Shown in pieces: positions 6,658-15,075 of a DNA stretch of 15,075 nucleotides (the first letter of the stretch is position 1; the number at the start of each line of letters is the position of its first letter). This DNA comes from Lachnospiraceae bacterium (GTDB taxonomy: Bacteria > Bacillota > Clostridia > Lachnospirales > Lachnospiraceae), in contig CAAGLJ010000080.1 of assembly GCA_900770785.1 (NCBI GenBank), positions 1 through 15,075 on the forward strand. The letters run 5' to 3'. The translations under genes were made by a program, and so were the position numbers. The notes below the pieces were generated by a model that did not search any database, was not told where the DNA came from, and worked only from the letters and a program-made list of their open reading frames with translations.

Positions 6658-8766
6658 TTAGAGTAACGCATTGGTGTCCAGAATCAATGCCACTTCACCA
6701 TCTCCAAGTATAGTTGCACCGCTGATTATCTTACTCTTATTAATGTACTTTCCAAGGGATTTAATAACAATTTCTGCCTGTCCCTTCAGCTCGTCAATAA
6801 TGAGTCCAGCCTGTTTATCACCTTTTTTCACGATTACAGCGATTAAATCATCTGAATCATTCTTGGTAGATTCAATTCCCAATACCTCATTCAGTCTTAC
6901 CAGAGGTATTACATTGCCTCTAAGGGTGATAACCTCTTTCGACTGCACCAGCTTAATATCTTTGGGAGAAATATCTTCAATCGTATCAATGGCCCCCAGA
7001 GAAATGGCATATTGCTCATCTCCTACTACTACCATGAGCGCCTGAATAATTGCCAGCGTCAGGGGAAGACGAATAGTCCAGGTACTTCCTACTCCCAGTT
7101 TACTCTTTACTTCAACCTCGCCGCTTAAGGCCTGAATCTTGGATCTTACTACATCCAGACCAACTCCTCGTCCCGAAACATCTGAAACCTGTGCCGCCGT
7201 TGAGAAGCTGGGCAGGAAAAGTAAGTTGACAATTTCCTTTTCAGACATATATTCTGCCTGTTCCTCGGTTATGGTCCCCCGCTCAATCGCTTTTCTGCGA
7301 ACGGCATCCACATCAATTCCGTTACCATCATCACCAACTTCAATAACGACGCTGTTTCCTTCCTGATAAGCGTTCAGGAAAATAGATCCAACTTCATTCT
7401 TTCCTCTTTCCTTACGAACTTCGGCAGACTCCAGTCCATGATCTGCGGAGTTACGCAACAGATGCATCAGGGGATCACCGATTTCATCCACCACTGTACG
7501 ATCCAGTTCTGTTTCTTCACCGGACATATATAACTCCATCTTTTTGCCCAGCTTTTTCTGTAAATCACGAATCATACGAGGGAACTTGTTCACTACACTT
7601 TCAATAGGAACCATTCGAACCTTCATTACCGATTCATGCAGATTGGTAGTTACACTTTCCAGATACTCTATCTGTTCATTAACCCCTGCATTGGCTGCCC
7701 CTTCTATGTTCGTAGCTGAAACCAGGGAGTTTTTGGCAATAATCAACTCGCTGACCAGATTCATCAATACATCCAGCTTCTCAATATCCACACGAACGGT
7801 CCGATTGACCACTGGCTTACCCTTCTTTTCAGCTGCCTTGTTTTCTTTCTTCTCCGGCTGCTTCGCCTCCGGCTTCTTGATCTCCGGCTGTTTCTTCTCC
7901 GGTTTCTTAGCTTCTGCCTGCTCTGCCGGGGCTTCTTCTGCCCCTGCTGCCGGTTTTGCAGGAGCCTCTTCGTGAGTTCCTTCTGCTGCGGGAAGTTCTA
8001 TGAAGGAAGCACAGACTTCATGGATTTCAGAAACATTGGATGCTGCTGAAAGGACTTTTGACAAATCCTGATCCGATATCATAATAATGCTGAAATCATA
8101 ATCAAACTTTTCATCTTCAATGTCCTGTGCAGAAGGACTGGACACCAGAATTTCTCCCAGCTCCTCCAGAGCCTTAAATACAAGAAACGCTCTGGCTGCC
8201 TTTAAAATACAGCTTTCCTGTACGTAAACCGTAAGACCGATTATATTTTTTCCCTGCTTTACTGCTTCCGAAAGAACGTGCTGCTCCGGTTCTCCTAAAG
8301 GGATGGAGCGCCATTTTTCCTTCGATACATCCCCTGAAGATGCAGCGGGTGTCTCAGGTTTTGCAGCTGCTTCAGCCTCTTCCTGATTAGTCAGCATAGC
8401 ATTTAAATCCTTGATTAACATTTCGTTATCGTTTGTGCCTTCATCTCCGGTCTCCTGAATGGTAGCAAGATAATCCTCCAAAGCATCCAGGCACTGGAAA
8501 AGGCAGTCAATCATGGAAGCATTCACCTTAATATGACCATTTCTCACTTCGGAAAATACGTTCTCCATATCATGGGTCAGGGTCTGCATCCTTTTATAGC
8601 CCATGGTTCCTGCCATACCTTTCAGGGAATGAGCAGCACGAAATACTTCATTAATGGTGTCTGCATTGTCCGGATTCTGCTCCAGTTCCAGAATCTGTGT
8701 ATTCAGGCTTTGTAAATGTTCTTTTGTTTCATCAATAAAAATTTCAAGATACTGGCTTACATCCAT
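6658..8766 (-). CDS. cheA: Chemotaxis histidine kinase CheA
   Basis: A 702-aa CheA with all five domains. P1 HPt (about 1-130) has the phosphorylated His46 in FRAAHSLKGMAG. P2 (about 160-260) is the response-regulator-binding domain. A Lys/Pro/Glu-rich linker (about 260-318) contains four tandem copies of a pentapeptide (AKKPE, KKQPE, IKKPE, AKQPE). P3 dimerisation starts near 323 (VRVDIEKLDVLMNLVSELI). P4 kinase has the N box HLLRNSADHGLE (435-446), G1 GDDGNGID (478-485), F box (517-524) and G2 GRGVGLDVV (532-540). P5 CheW-like domain spans about 567-702. It autophosphorylates and passes phosphate to CheY and CheB. It starts 2 nt after the cheB stop, so the two are probably translationally coupled. 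Confidence 0.98.
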   Translation of the reverse strand: MDVSQYLEIFIDETKEHLQSLNTQILELEQNPDNADTINEVFRAAHSLKGMAGTMGYKRMQTLTHDMENVFSEVRNGHIKVNASMIDCLFQCLDALEDYLATIQETGDEGTNDNEMLIKDLNAMLTNQEEAEAAAKPETPAASSGDVSKEKWRSIPLGEPEQHVLSEAVKQGKNIIGLTVYVQESCILKAARAFLVFKALEELGEILVSSPSAQDIEDEKFDYDFSIIMISDQDLSKVLSAASNVSEIHEVCASFIELPAAEGTHEEAPAKPAAGAEEAPAEQAEAKKPEKKQPEIKKPEAKQPEKKENKAAEKKGKPVVNRTVRVDIEKLDVLMNLVSELIIAKNSLVSATNIEGAANAGVNEQIEYLESVTTNLHESVMKVRMVPIESVVNKFPRMIRDLQKKLGKKMELYMSGEETELDRTVVDEIGDPLMHLLRNSADHGLESAEVRKERGKNEVGSIFLNAYQEGNSVVIEVGDDGNGIDVDAVRRKAIERGTITEEQAEYMSEKEIVNLLFLPSFSTAAQVSDVSGRGVGLDVVRSKIQALSGEVEVKSKLGVGSTWTIRLPLTLAIIQALMVVVGDEQYAISLGAIDTIEDISPKDIKLVQSKEVITLRGNVIPLVRLNEVLGIESTKNDSDDLIAVIVKKGDKQAGLIIDELKGQAEIVIKSLGKYINKSKIISGATILGDGEVALILDTNALL
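7852..7911 (-). repeat. Four tandem 15-bp repeats in the cheA P2-P3 linker
   Basis: This 60-bp stretch encodes four successive pentapeptides of the form x-K-(K/Q)-P-E or K-K-Q-P-E (AKKPE, KKQPE, IKKPE, AKQPE, residues 286-305). The DNA repeats share CTCCGG at the same offset in each unit. It lies between the CheY-binding and dimerisation domains, where linker length tolerates change. Confidence 0.85.
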
Positions 8767-8767
8767 G

Positions 8768-9838
8768 TTAATTTACCCCCACGTGTAAAATGATTTCCTG
8801 TGCAATCTGATCCAAAGGCACTACCTGGTTGGACAGACCTGCCCTCTTTATACTTCTGGGCATACCGTATACCACGCAGCTTTCTTCATCCTGTGAAATC
8901 ACATGCACCTTTTTCTTAGACTTCAGGTTGGCGATTCCTTCCGTTCCATCTGCCCCCATGCCGGTCATTACCACGCATACAATCTCATCATACTTGCAGC
9001 CTGCCAAAGACTCATACATATAGTTGGCACAGGGCTTTACTCCTTCCCGTGTAGGTTCCTGTGAGTAATGAATAACGGTTCTGCCCTGTTTTTCCACCAC
9101 ATTCAAATGGCTTCCACCCCGGGCTACATATACCCAGCCCTGCTTCAGTTCATCTCCTTCTTCTGCTTCCTTTACCTTTAATGCACTCAGAGAATCCAGC
9201 CTTTCTGCCATAGATTTGGTAAATCCCACCGGCATATGCTGTACCAGAACGACCGGTGCTGCCAGATTGGCCGGTAATCTGGGAATAACAGACTGTAAGG
9301 ATTTGGGACCGCCTGTAGAGCTGGCAATAGCAACGATATGCCTGCCGGAAAGGCGGGCACCGTTTTTCTTTACCAGTTCTACGATTTTTTTGGTATTATT
9401 GCTTCCTTCGCGACTAAATACCCTGGTAAACACAGGTGGATTAGAGTTGATTACAGCGTGCAGGGTTCTTAAAAAATTGGCTACGAACTCATCACCCCGG
9501 CAATCAAAGGGTCTGTCAGGCTTATGTACAAAATCAAGTGCCCCCAGCTCCAATGCGTCCAAAGTGGTTTTCGCCCCTTCCTTCGTATCGGTGCTGGCCA
9601 TCATAACGCGTACTGCAATCTTATTGGAGCGCAGCTCCTTCAATAATTCCAGACCATTCATTCTGGGCATATTCACATCCAGCACCACTGCATCATAGCT
9701 TTTTTTCTTTAACAGCTCTAAGGCCTCTAATCCATTGGCAGCTGTGTCTGCCACTTCAAGTTTCCTGTCTGAATTTATTATATCACAGAGTACCCTTCTC
9801 ATAAGTGCAGAATCATCAACAACCAAAATTTTTTTCAT
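8768..9838 (-). CDS. cheB: Chemotaxis methylesterase/glutamine deamidase CheB
   Basis: A 356-aa CheB with an N-terminal receiver domain (about 1-120). It has acidic pocket Asp8/Asp9, phosphoacceptor Asp54 (VVLDVNMPRMNG) and Lys106 (DFVHKPD). The methylesterase domain (about 168-356) has catalytic Ser174 (ASSTGGP), His201 (VQHMPVGF) and Asp297 (MTGMGADG). It demethylates receptors for adaptation and is activated by CheA phosphorylation. The start has AGAGGT 7 nt upstream, overlapping the stop codon of the preceding PilZ gene (9850-9852), so coupling is likely. Confidence 0.98.
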   Translation of the reverse strand: MKKILVVDDSALMRRVLCDIINSDRKLEVADTAANGLEALELLKKKSYDAVVLDVNMPRMNGLELLKELRSNKIAVRVMMASTDTKEGAKTTLDALELGALDFVHKPDRPFDCRGDEFVANFLRTLHAVINSNPPVFTRVFSREGSNNTKKIVELVKKNGARLSGRHIVAIASSTGGPKSLQSVIPRLPANLAAPVVLVQHMPVGFTKSMAERLDSLSALKVKEAEEGDELKQGWVYVARGGSHLNVVEKQGRTVIHYSQEPTREGVKPCANYMYESLAGCKYDEIVCVVMTGMGADGTEGIANLKSKKKVHVISQDEESCVVYGMPRSIKRAGLSNQVVPLDQIAQEIILHVGVN

Positions 9839-9849
9839 TTTATTTACCT

Positions 9850-10554
9850 CTATCGTCTTCTGCCTCTTTTCTGTCTCCGTTCATCCTCAAAAATAAACTG
9901 GATGATCTCTTCTCTGGTGAGATTCGTTACGTCCTCAAACTGGACTCTCACTTCATATTTATCATCATTCTTTCCGGTAATGGTGGTACTGAGTACCTTC
10001 CCCGCAATCTGGTATTCCTGCTCTGTTCCTTCAAAATCCAGACAAAAACAGCATAAAATCATGGTATCAGGCTGATACTCTTCCTTCGTAACAAAGCGGA
10101 TTCCACCGCCGCCAAGGTCGAGCATTACCCCTTCCTTCCCTTCTTTGTTGACGTCCCAGATTCGCTTTGCCATTTCTTCTTCCGTCAACTGACGGGTAAA
10201 TACCGGCAACGTACAGCCATATCGATAATACTCCCGTCTCTGATATCTCTTGACTTTGGTGATTATCTCCATTGCAAGCAGATAAATACTATCTTTTTTA
10301 TATTGATCAACCACCTTGGCATCACACTGGTATACTCCTGTTTCGGTATATACGACCAGCGTATAAACTGCCTTTAAGGGCAATAAGATAAGTTTTGACT
10401 GCTCAATGGGCATCATCACTTCTATTCTGTCATCATCAAGTACATCATAAATCTGACTGATATGTACCTTAGAAGGCTGCTTTTCTTTCAAAGTAAACTG
10501 TGGTGCGTGTCTCATTTCAATTTTGTATCCGGGTGCAAGATGTCTGTCAATCAT
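9850..10554 (-). CDS. YcgR-like PilZ domain protein, probable c-di-GMP-responsive flagellar brake
   Basis: A 234-aa protein with a YcgR-type N-terminal beta domain (about 1-100) and a C-terminal PilZ domain (about 104-225). The c-di-GMP-binding RxxxR motif is at RRREYYR-like positions Arg106, Arg107 and Arg111. The second PilZ motif, normally D/N-x-S-x-x-G, reads DLGGGGI (Asp146 to Gly150), so the usual Ser is Gly at 148. The C-terminus is basic (RRQKRGRRR). In B. subtilis the analogous YpfA/MotI inhibits motility when c-di-GMP is high. Between flhG and cheB in this operon, it is a candidate for the same job. Start has GGGAG 6 nt upstream. Confidence 0.9.
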   Translation of the reverse strand: MIDRHLAPGYKIEMRHAPQFTLKEKQPSKVHISQIYDVLDDDRIEVMMPIEQSKLILLPLKAVYTLVVYTETGVYQCDAKVVDQYKKDSIYLLAMEIITKVKRYQRREYYRYGCTLPVFTRQLTEEEMAKRIWDVNKEGKEGVMLDLGGGGIRFVTKEEYQPDTMILCCFCLDFEGTEQEYQIAGKVLSTTITGKNDDKYEVRVQFEDVTNLTREEIIQFIFEDERRQKRGRRR

Positions 10555-10613
10555 AAAACTCTCCCTTCCGAAGTACGGGCAAACGAATTTCTGTTGCCCT
10601 TTTACTCCTTAAC

Positions 10614-11492
10614 TTATTTTTTTCCTGATATCAACTGTGAAAAAAAGGCTGCCATCCCCCTTTTCTTCACCTCTCCTTCCGCTTTTCTATCCATAAGTCG
10701 GGCTGCCACCTGCTCATAGGCCCTGGCTGACCTGGCGTTGGGCGCCGATAAGGATACGGGAGTCTGGCGCATCACTGCCTTCACCAACTGAGTATCCTGA
10801 GGAACTGCCCCCAAATAATCCAAAGGTATTTTTAAGTAGCGGCTTACTACTGCATTTAATTTGTTAAATAATGCCTGTCCATCTTCTATCGTTTCCACCC
10901 GGTTTGCCAGTACCTTTATCCTGGATTCTTCCGAGGAAAATCTGGGATGCTGATGCAGGGCTTTAACCAGAGAATAGGAATCTGTAATGGAAGTAGGTTC
11001 AGGAGTCGTTACCAGAACAATTTCTCCGCTTGCCACCAGAAATTCTAAAACTGCATCCGAAATACCTGCCCCTGTGTCAATGATAATCACATCAGTAATT
11101 GCATCCAGCTGAGCCAGATTCTGAATGATATAGGCAAGATAATCCCGGCTTAGGTTAGCCAGGCCCATAATGCCTGAACCTCCGGAAATAAAGCCTACCT
11201 CTCCGGCCCCCCAGGTAATAATCTCTTTTATATTCTTTCCCTGATAGATTAAATCACATAAATTATGTTTAGGAACCGTTCCAAACATAATTTCAATATT
11301 GGCGAGGCCAAAATCAGCATCCAATATGACAACCCTCTGACCCATTTTACGAAACTGGATAGCCAGATTAATTGCGGTATTTGATTTTCCTACCCCACCT
11401 TTGCCGCTGGTTACGGTAATCACTCTTGCCAGGGGTCTGGGAGTCTGCTGGCTGGCCTTAATAATTGTTCTTAGTTTTTGGGCTTGATCCAT
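10614..11492 (-). CDS. flhG: Flagellum number regulator FlhG (MinD-like ATPase)
   Basis: A 292-aa MinD/ParA-type ATPase, also called YlxH or FleN. The N-terminal DQAQKLR (residues 2-8) matches the DQAxxLR motif by which FlhG stimulates FlhF GTPase. The deviant Walker A is SGKGGVGKS (29-37), followed by switch segments DADFGLAN (58-65) and DTGAGI (139-144). The C-terminal segment RGMAAFFSQLISGKK (278-292) looks like an amphipathic membrane-targeting helix. With FlhF it sets the number and place of flagella. Start has AGAGG 8 nt upstream. Confidence 0.96.
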   Translation of the reverse strand: MDQAQKLRTIIKASQQTPRPLARVITVTSGKGGVGKSNTAINLAIQFRKMGQRVVILDADFGLANIEIMFGTVPKHNLCDLIYQGKNIKEIITWGAGEVGFISGGSGIMGLANLSRDYLAYIIQNLAQLDAITDVIIIDTGAGISDAVLEFLVASGEIVLVTTPEPTSITDSYSLVKALHQHPRFSSEESRIKVLANRVETIEDGQALFNKLNAVVSRYLKIPLDYLGAVPQDTQLVKAVMRQTPVSLSAPNARSARAYEQVAARLMDRKAEGEVKKRGMAAFFSQLISGKK

Positions 11493-11517
11493 TGTGCTAT
11501 CCTCTCATCTCATCACT

Positions 11518-12723
11518 TTACTCGTTACTGGTTAAAATCTGTTTTACAGTAGACTGAGGATTAAAGGGCTGAATATCATCCGGAACATTCTGCCCATAGG
11601 TAACATAAGACATGGGTGCCCCGGTATGCAGTTTGAGATTGAATAGATTTCCCAAAGCTGTGGTTTCATCCAGTTTGGTAAAAATCAGCTTATACTCTGT
11701 AATCTCCTTATAGGCATCTGCGATTCTGATTAAATCCCGATATTTTGTAGTGACACTTAACACAAGAAAAACTTCTTTATCCGTTTTATCTCCTGTTCCA
11801 TTAATAAAACTGTTTATACTGCTTATCTGTTCCTCATTCTGATGTGAATGCCCCGCCGTATCTATAAGGATATAGTCATAGCTTCTAAATTCCTCTATTG
11901 CCTGACCAATATCCTCCGGTGCATAGACGATACGAAAAGGTACTTCCAGAATATTGGCATAGGTGCGCAGCTGTTCGGCAGCTGCAATTCGATAGGTATC
12001 TGCTGTTAATAAGGCCACCCTTTTCTTCTCTTCTACACAGAACTTTGAAGCAATTTTGGCAATTGTTGTAGTCTTGCCTACTCCTGTAGGGCCCATGAAA
12101 AAAATGGTCTTGGGTTTCCTTTTGCCCTCGGTAATCAATTCAGGCTGTCCAAATTTCAGAATCATTTTCTGATAAACTGTAGACAGAGCAAAATCCATCT
12201 GCATATTAGGAGTAATATATTTTTCTATTTCTTCAATAATCTGGTTAGCATAAGTCTCCCTGACTTCATTTTCAATCATGGTATTATAAAGTAATTTCAT
12301 AAAGGTCATGATTTCTCTGGGATACTTTGAATCCTTCTGCTCTTCTTCTTTTTCTCTGGGCCTTTCTTCTTCCATCTTAATCCTCTGTTCCAGCAGGCTC
12401 TGAAGGCTTTCCAGCTTCTGTTCAATTACCTTTCCGGTATCCTCTTTCTGATCGGACTCTCGCAAGGCCTCTTCCCTTTCCCAGATTGAATTTGGTACAA
12501 TAGGTGCCGTTCTTTCCTTTTTAGCTGCAAAAACAGGAGTTGGATGCTCATTTTCTTCCTCCAGTGCAACGGTAACCTCCATTAAGGCAGGCTTCAGAAC
12601 GGAAAAAAGTCCTTTCTTTTTCACCTCTTTTACGTTCATGATAACCACATTCTCGCCTAATTCTTTTCTGGCAGCTTCCACAGCTTCTCTTTCCGTTTTG
12701 CCCTGAAACTTTTTAATGATCAT
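11518..12723 (-). CDS. flhF: Flagellar SRP-type GTPase FlhF
   Basis: A 401-aa SRP-family GTPase with the FlhF arrangement. The N-terminal B domain (about 1-120) includes a charged, probably disordered stretch. The N domain (about 130-200) is followed by the G domain with P-loop GPTGVGKTTT (211-220), DTYRIAAAEQL (242-252), G3 DTAGH (288-292), TKLDE (349-353) and GQNVPDD (377-383). G3 is normally DTAGR in Ffh/FtsY-type proteins; here His replaces Arg. It recruits early flagellar parts to the chosen site and is regulated by FlhG. It lies 38 bp downstream of flhA. Confidence 0.96.
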   Translation of the reverse strand: MIIKKFQGKTEREAVEAARKELGENVVIMNVKEVKKKGLFSVLKPALMEVTVALEEENEHPTPVFAAKKERTAPIVPNSIWEREEALRESDQKEDTGKVIEQKLESLQSLLEQRIKMEEERPREKEEEQKDSKYPREIMTFMKLLYNTMIENEVRETYANQIIEEIEKYITPNMQMDFALSTVYQKMILKFGQPELITEGKRKPKTIFFMGPTGVGKTTTIAKIASKFCVEEKKRVALLTADTYRIAAAEQLRTYANILEVPFRIVYAPEDIGQAIEEFRSYDYILIDTAGHSHQNEEQISSINSFINGTGDKTDKEVFLVLSVTTKYRDLIRIADAYKEITEYKLIFTKLDETTALGNLFNLKLHTGAPMSYVTYGQNVPDDIQPFNPQSTVKQILTSNE

Positions 12724-12743
12724 TTATTTCAAATCCTTTCTGC

Positions 12744-12768
12744 ATATTATGCAATAATATATTATGCA
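12744..12768. repeat. 10-bp direct repeat across the flhA stop codon
   Basis: ATATTATGCA occurs at 12744-12753 and 12759-12768, with a 5-bp gap (plus strand). The second copy contains the flhA stop codon. The first copy is also part of a near-palindrome TGCATATTATGCA. It looks like a local duplication in the junction before flhF. Confidence 0.85.
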
Positions 12769-14795
12769 GTAATCATTCCCACAGATTGCAGCTCTACATC
12801 TGACTCTACTTCATTATAGGAAACCACAATTAAATCCCGATAGTAATCCTCGGTAAGTTTTTTAAAGTAAATACGAACAATAGGAGAGGTAATGACAATA
12901 GGAATTTTTCCCATGTTTTCCAGCTTCTTTGTTTCTGTCTCCACCGACTTCATAATGACTCTTGTCTTTTCTGGATCTAACGACAGATAAGCTCCCTGCT
13001 CCGTCTGTTTTACACTCTTCATAATTTCCTGTTCTGCTGCCGGATCCAGCGTAACCACGCTGGTCGTCTCTCCCGGCGGGAAATATTTACTGGAAATGGC
13101 CCGCTTTAAGCTCTGGCGAACATATTCCGTTAAAATATCTGTATCCCGGCTGGTAGACGCATAATCTGCCAGAGTCTCAAAAATAGTAAGCAGGTCTCGT
13201 ATGGAAATACCTTCCCGCAAGAGATTCTGCAATACCTTCTGCACCTCTCCAAGTCCCAGCACCTTGGGAACCAGTTCTTCCACCAGTGCAGGGTTGGTAT
13301 CCTTCAGGTTGTTGACCAGATTCTGAACATCCTGGCGAGTCAGCAGCTCTGCCACATGCTGACGGATAACTTCTGTCAAATGGGTGGCAATAATGGACGG
13401 AGGATCCACAACCGTATATCCCAGACTCTCTGCCCTCTCCCGCTGTCCCTCGGTAATCCAGAGTGCGGGTAAATGGAAGGACGGCTCGAAGGTAGGAATT
13501 CCTGCAATCTCTTCTTCCACGAATCCAGGATTCATTGCCATATAATGGTCAAAAAGGATTTCTCCTTCACTAACCTGTATTCCTTTAATCTTAATAATAT
13601 ATTGATTGGGGTTAAGCTGGATATTATCACGCAATCGAATAATCGGCACCACCATACCCAACTCCAAAGCAACCTGGCGACGAATCATAACCACGCGATC
13701 CAGAAGGTCTCCACCCTGATTCACATCTGCCAGGGGAATGATTCCATAACCAAATTCCAATTCGATGGGATCCACCTGCAGCAAGCTGTTGACGTTCTCC
13801 GGCTGTCTGATTTCCCCTGCTTCTATTTCCTCTACATCCGTTTCTGCTTCTATCTTGGCTGTCTCCAGAGTACTTTCCATCATCCTTCCCACAATTACAA
13901 AGACCATACCCAGGCCGGTAAAAATAATGCTGTTCAATGGTGTCACCAGACCTAAAACAGCCAGTGTAATACCCACGATATAGAGTACCTTGGGAATTCC
14001 AAAAAGCTGCCTGACTAAAACGGTTCCAAAGTCCGCATCCTTGCTTCCCTTGGTCACCAAAATACCTGTGGAAAGGGAAATTAACAGGGATGGGATCTGG
14101 CTTACCAGACCGTCACCAATAGTAAGTATAACATATTTATCCAGAGCAGCTCCCAGCTCCATATTCTGCCGAAGCATACCCATGGCAATACCGCCAATCA
14201 CATTTACTAACGTAATGATCAGACCCGCTGTGGCGTCTCCCTTTACGTATTTAACGGCACCGTCCATGGAGCCAAAGAAGCTAGCTTCCTGCTGAATTTT
14301 ATCACGTCTTTCCTTCGCTTCTTTATCGGTAATGGCACCGGTATTTAAATCTGCGTCAATGGCCATCTGCTTACCAGGCATGGCGTCCAGAGTAAATCTG
14401 GCAGTTACCTCTGCCACACGCTCAGAACCTTTGTTGATTACCATGAACTGAATCAGAATCAGGATAATAAATACGATGGTACCAATAATCAGATCACCGC
14501 CGCCCACATACTCACCAAAGGTAGCAACCACGTTACCGGGATCTCCCGTTGAAAGAATCAGCTTGGTTGAAGACACATTCAACGCAATACGAAAGATGGT
14601 GGTAAACAAAAGAATGGTCGGGAAGAAGGAAATATCCAAAACATCCTTTACAAACATACAAGTGAACATAACCGTAAAAGCAATGGCTATGTTGATGGCC
14701 AGTAAAACATCCAAAAACCCGGAAGGGATGGTGATAATAAACATCACAAAGGCAGCAAGTATGTATAATGCTATGCCCATGTCCGCTTTTTTCAT
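12762..14795 (-). CDS. flhA: Flagellar type III export gate protein FlhA
   Basis: A 677-aa FlhA with the usual length. The N-terminal half (about 1-310) holds about eight membrane helices, for example at 7-25, 28-48, 104-120, 188-207, 268-285 and 287-305. Between them is the FHIPEP-family signature RFTLDAMPGKQMAIDADL (133-150), and KGDATAGL contains Asp187, the probable equivalent of Salmonella Asp208 needed for proton-driven export. The cytoplasmic domain (about 330-677) forms a ring that receives export substrates and chaperones. Start has AGGAAGGAG about 8 nt upstream. It follows flhB by 60 bp. Confidence 0.98.
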   Translation of the reverse strand: MKKADMGIALYILAAFVMFIITIPSGFLDVLLAINIAIAFTVMFTCMFVKDVLDISFFPTILLFTTIFRIALNVSSTKLILSTGDPGNVVATFGEYVGGGDLIIGTIVFIILILIQFMVINKGSERVAEVTARFTLDAMPGKQMAIDADLNTGAITDKEAKERRDKIQQEASFFGSMDGAVKYVKGDATAGLIITLVNVIGGIAMGMLRQNMELGAALDKYVILTIGDGLVSQIPSLLISLSTGILVTKGSKDADFGTVLVRQLFGIPKVLYIVGITLAVLGLVTPLNSIIFTGLGMVFVIVGRMMESTLETAKIEAETDVEEIEAGEIRQPENVNSLLQVDPIELEFGYGIIPLADVNQGGDLLDRVVMIRRQVALELGMVVPIIRLRDNIQLNPNQYIIKIKGIQVSEGEILFDHYMAMNPGFVEEEIAGIPTFEPSFHLPALWITEGQRERAESLGYTVVDPPSIIATHLTEVIRQHVAELLTRQDVQNLVNNLKDTNPALVEELVPKVLGLGEVQKVLQNLLREGISIRDLLTIFETLADYASTSRDTDILTEYVRQSLKRAISSKYFPPGETTSVVTLDPAAEQEIMKSVKQTEQGAYLSLDPEKTRVIMKSVETETKKLENMGKIPIVITSPIVRIYFKKLTEDYYRDLIVVSYNEVESDVELQSVGMITA

Positions 14796-14855
14796 CTCGT
14801 TTTCTCCTTCCTGCTTACATTTTCTCTTATGTTTTTCATGTTACTTAATCTGTAA

Positions 14856-15075
14856 TTAAACTTTTCCCTGAAGGTGATATACAAAAGCAAGCACCTCTGC
14901 AACCGCCTGATACAATTCAGGGGGAATCGCCTCTCCCACCTCTACATTGGCATAAAGCATCCGTGCAAGAGGTTTATTCTCCACAATTTCCACCTTATTT
15001 TCTCTGGCAATTTCCTTAATTCTGTGTGCCAGAAAATCCTGCCCCTTAGCCAGCACGATTGGTGCTGCATATTTG
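14856..15075 (-). CDS. flhB: Flagellar export gate protein FlhB, C-terminal end (partial, cut by window)
   Basis: The frame is open to the right edge and ends at TAA (14856-14858). The 72 visible residues begin KYAAPIVLAKGQDFLAHRI and continue with VEIVENKPLARMLYANVEVG and IPPELYQAVAEVLAFVYHLQ, which is the conserved FlhB cytoplasmic C-terminal domain. The NPTH autocleavage site and the membrane part lie beyond the window. FlhB controls the switch of export substrate specificity. There is no start codon in the window; internal Val codons are not a start. Confidence 0.95.
   Translation of the reverse strand, partial: KYAAPIVLAKGQDFLAHRIKEIARENKVEIVENKPLARMLYANVEVGEAIPPELYQAVAEVLAFVYHLQGKV

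Noticed and set aside
9216..9698. 160-aa plus-strand ORF within cheB, and similar long plus-strand ORFs in other genes (13473-13955, 7544-7975, 13990-14295, 6671-7045, 5208-5552)
   Set aside because: They are antisense shadows of well-identified genes, with serine/threonine-rich composition and no recognisable domain or context.
10577..10599. GGGCAA/TTGCCC inverted repeat between flhG and the PilZ gene
   Set aside because: Only a 6-bp stem with an 11-nt loop and no U-run on the minus strand; the T-run is on the other strand, where there is no gene to end. Not called a terminator.
14318..14345. Sigma-28-like match (TAAA then ACCGATAA) on the minus strand inside flhA
   Set aside because: The spacing is slightly short and the bases are explained by the conserved FlhA protein sequence; no gene start follows.
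1..15075. Mobile element, CRISPR array, defence system or tRNA gene
   Set aside because: I found no transposase, no direct-repeat array with spacers, no tRNA-like cloverleaf and no foreign-looking gene; nearly all the sequence is the motility operon.

Overview
The window is a stretch of a large motility and chemotaxis operon from a low-to-moderate-GC Gram-positive bacterium of the class Clostridia, most likely a Lachnospiraceae-type organism. All sixteen protein genes I support lie on the minus strand, so the operon reads from right to left. The core order flhB-flhA-flhF-flhG-(pilZ)-cheB-cheA-cheW-cheC-cheD-sigD matches the well-known Bacillus subtilis fla/che operon. The additions (a PilZ protein, a small membrane protein before sigD, a FapA-family gene, and a LysM-like/MltG-related gene) fit a clostridial version. 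No species is claimed.

Layout from the operon's upstream side: the C-terminal end of flhB (truncated by the window edge) and flhA form part of the flagellar type III export gate. flhF and flhG are the SRP-type GTPase and MinD-type ATPase that set flagellar position and number. A YcgR-like PilZ protein is a candidate c-di-GMP-responsive motility brake. cheB, cheA, cheW, cheC and cheD supply the receptor methylesterase, histidine kinase, coupling protein, CheY-P phosphatase and receptor deamidase. A 110-aa two-helix membrane protein of unknown function comes next, then the flagellar sigma factor (sigma-D/sigma-28), a FapA-family protein, an unrecognised 104-aa hydrophilic protein, a DUF6115/SwrB-like membrane-anchored protein, and a membrane-anchored protein carrying only the LysM-like part of MltG. 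Most junctions are 6 to 60 bp with a good Shine-Dalgarno sequence, which supports co-transcription. The one longer junction (about 130 bp, before the SwrB-like gene) holds two strong inverted repeats.

At the far left (about 1-165) there is no protein gene. The minus strand there has a strong sigma-A promoter (TTGACA, 17 bp, extended -10 TAGTAT) with an A/T-rich upstream tract. It is followed by a leader with two hairpins and a boxA-like segment that resembles the 16S rRNA leader of Lachnospiraceae. I infer that an rRNA operon starts just beyond the window, in the same direction as the motility operon and with no obvious GC-rich terminator in between.

How the genes work together: FlhA/FlhB export flagellar parts, FlhF/FlhG place the machine, sigma-D switches on late genes, CheA/W/B/C/D process signals, and the PilZ protein may link motor output to c-di-GMP. 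The poorly characterised genes (104 aa, 110 aa, SwrB-like, LysM-only) and the rRNA-operon junction are the parts most worth following up. Nothing in the window looks like a mobile element, CRISPR array or defence system.
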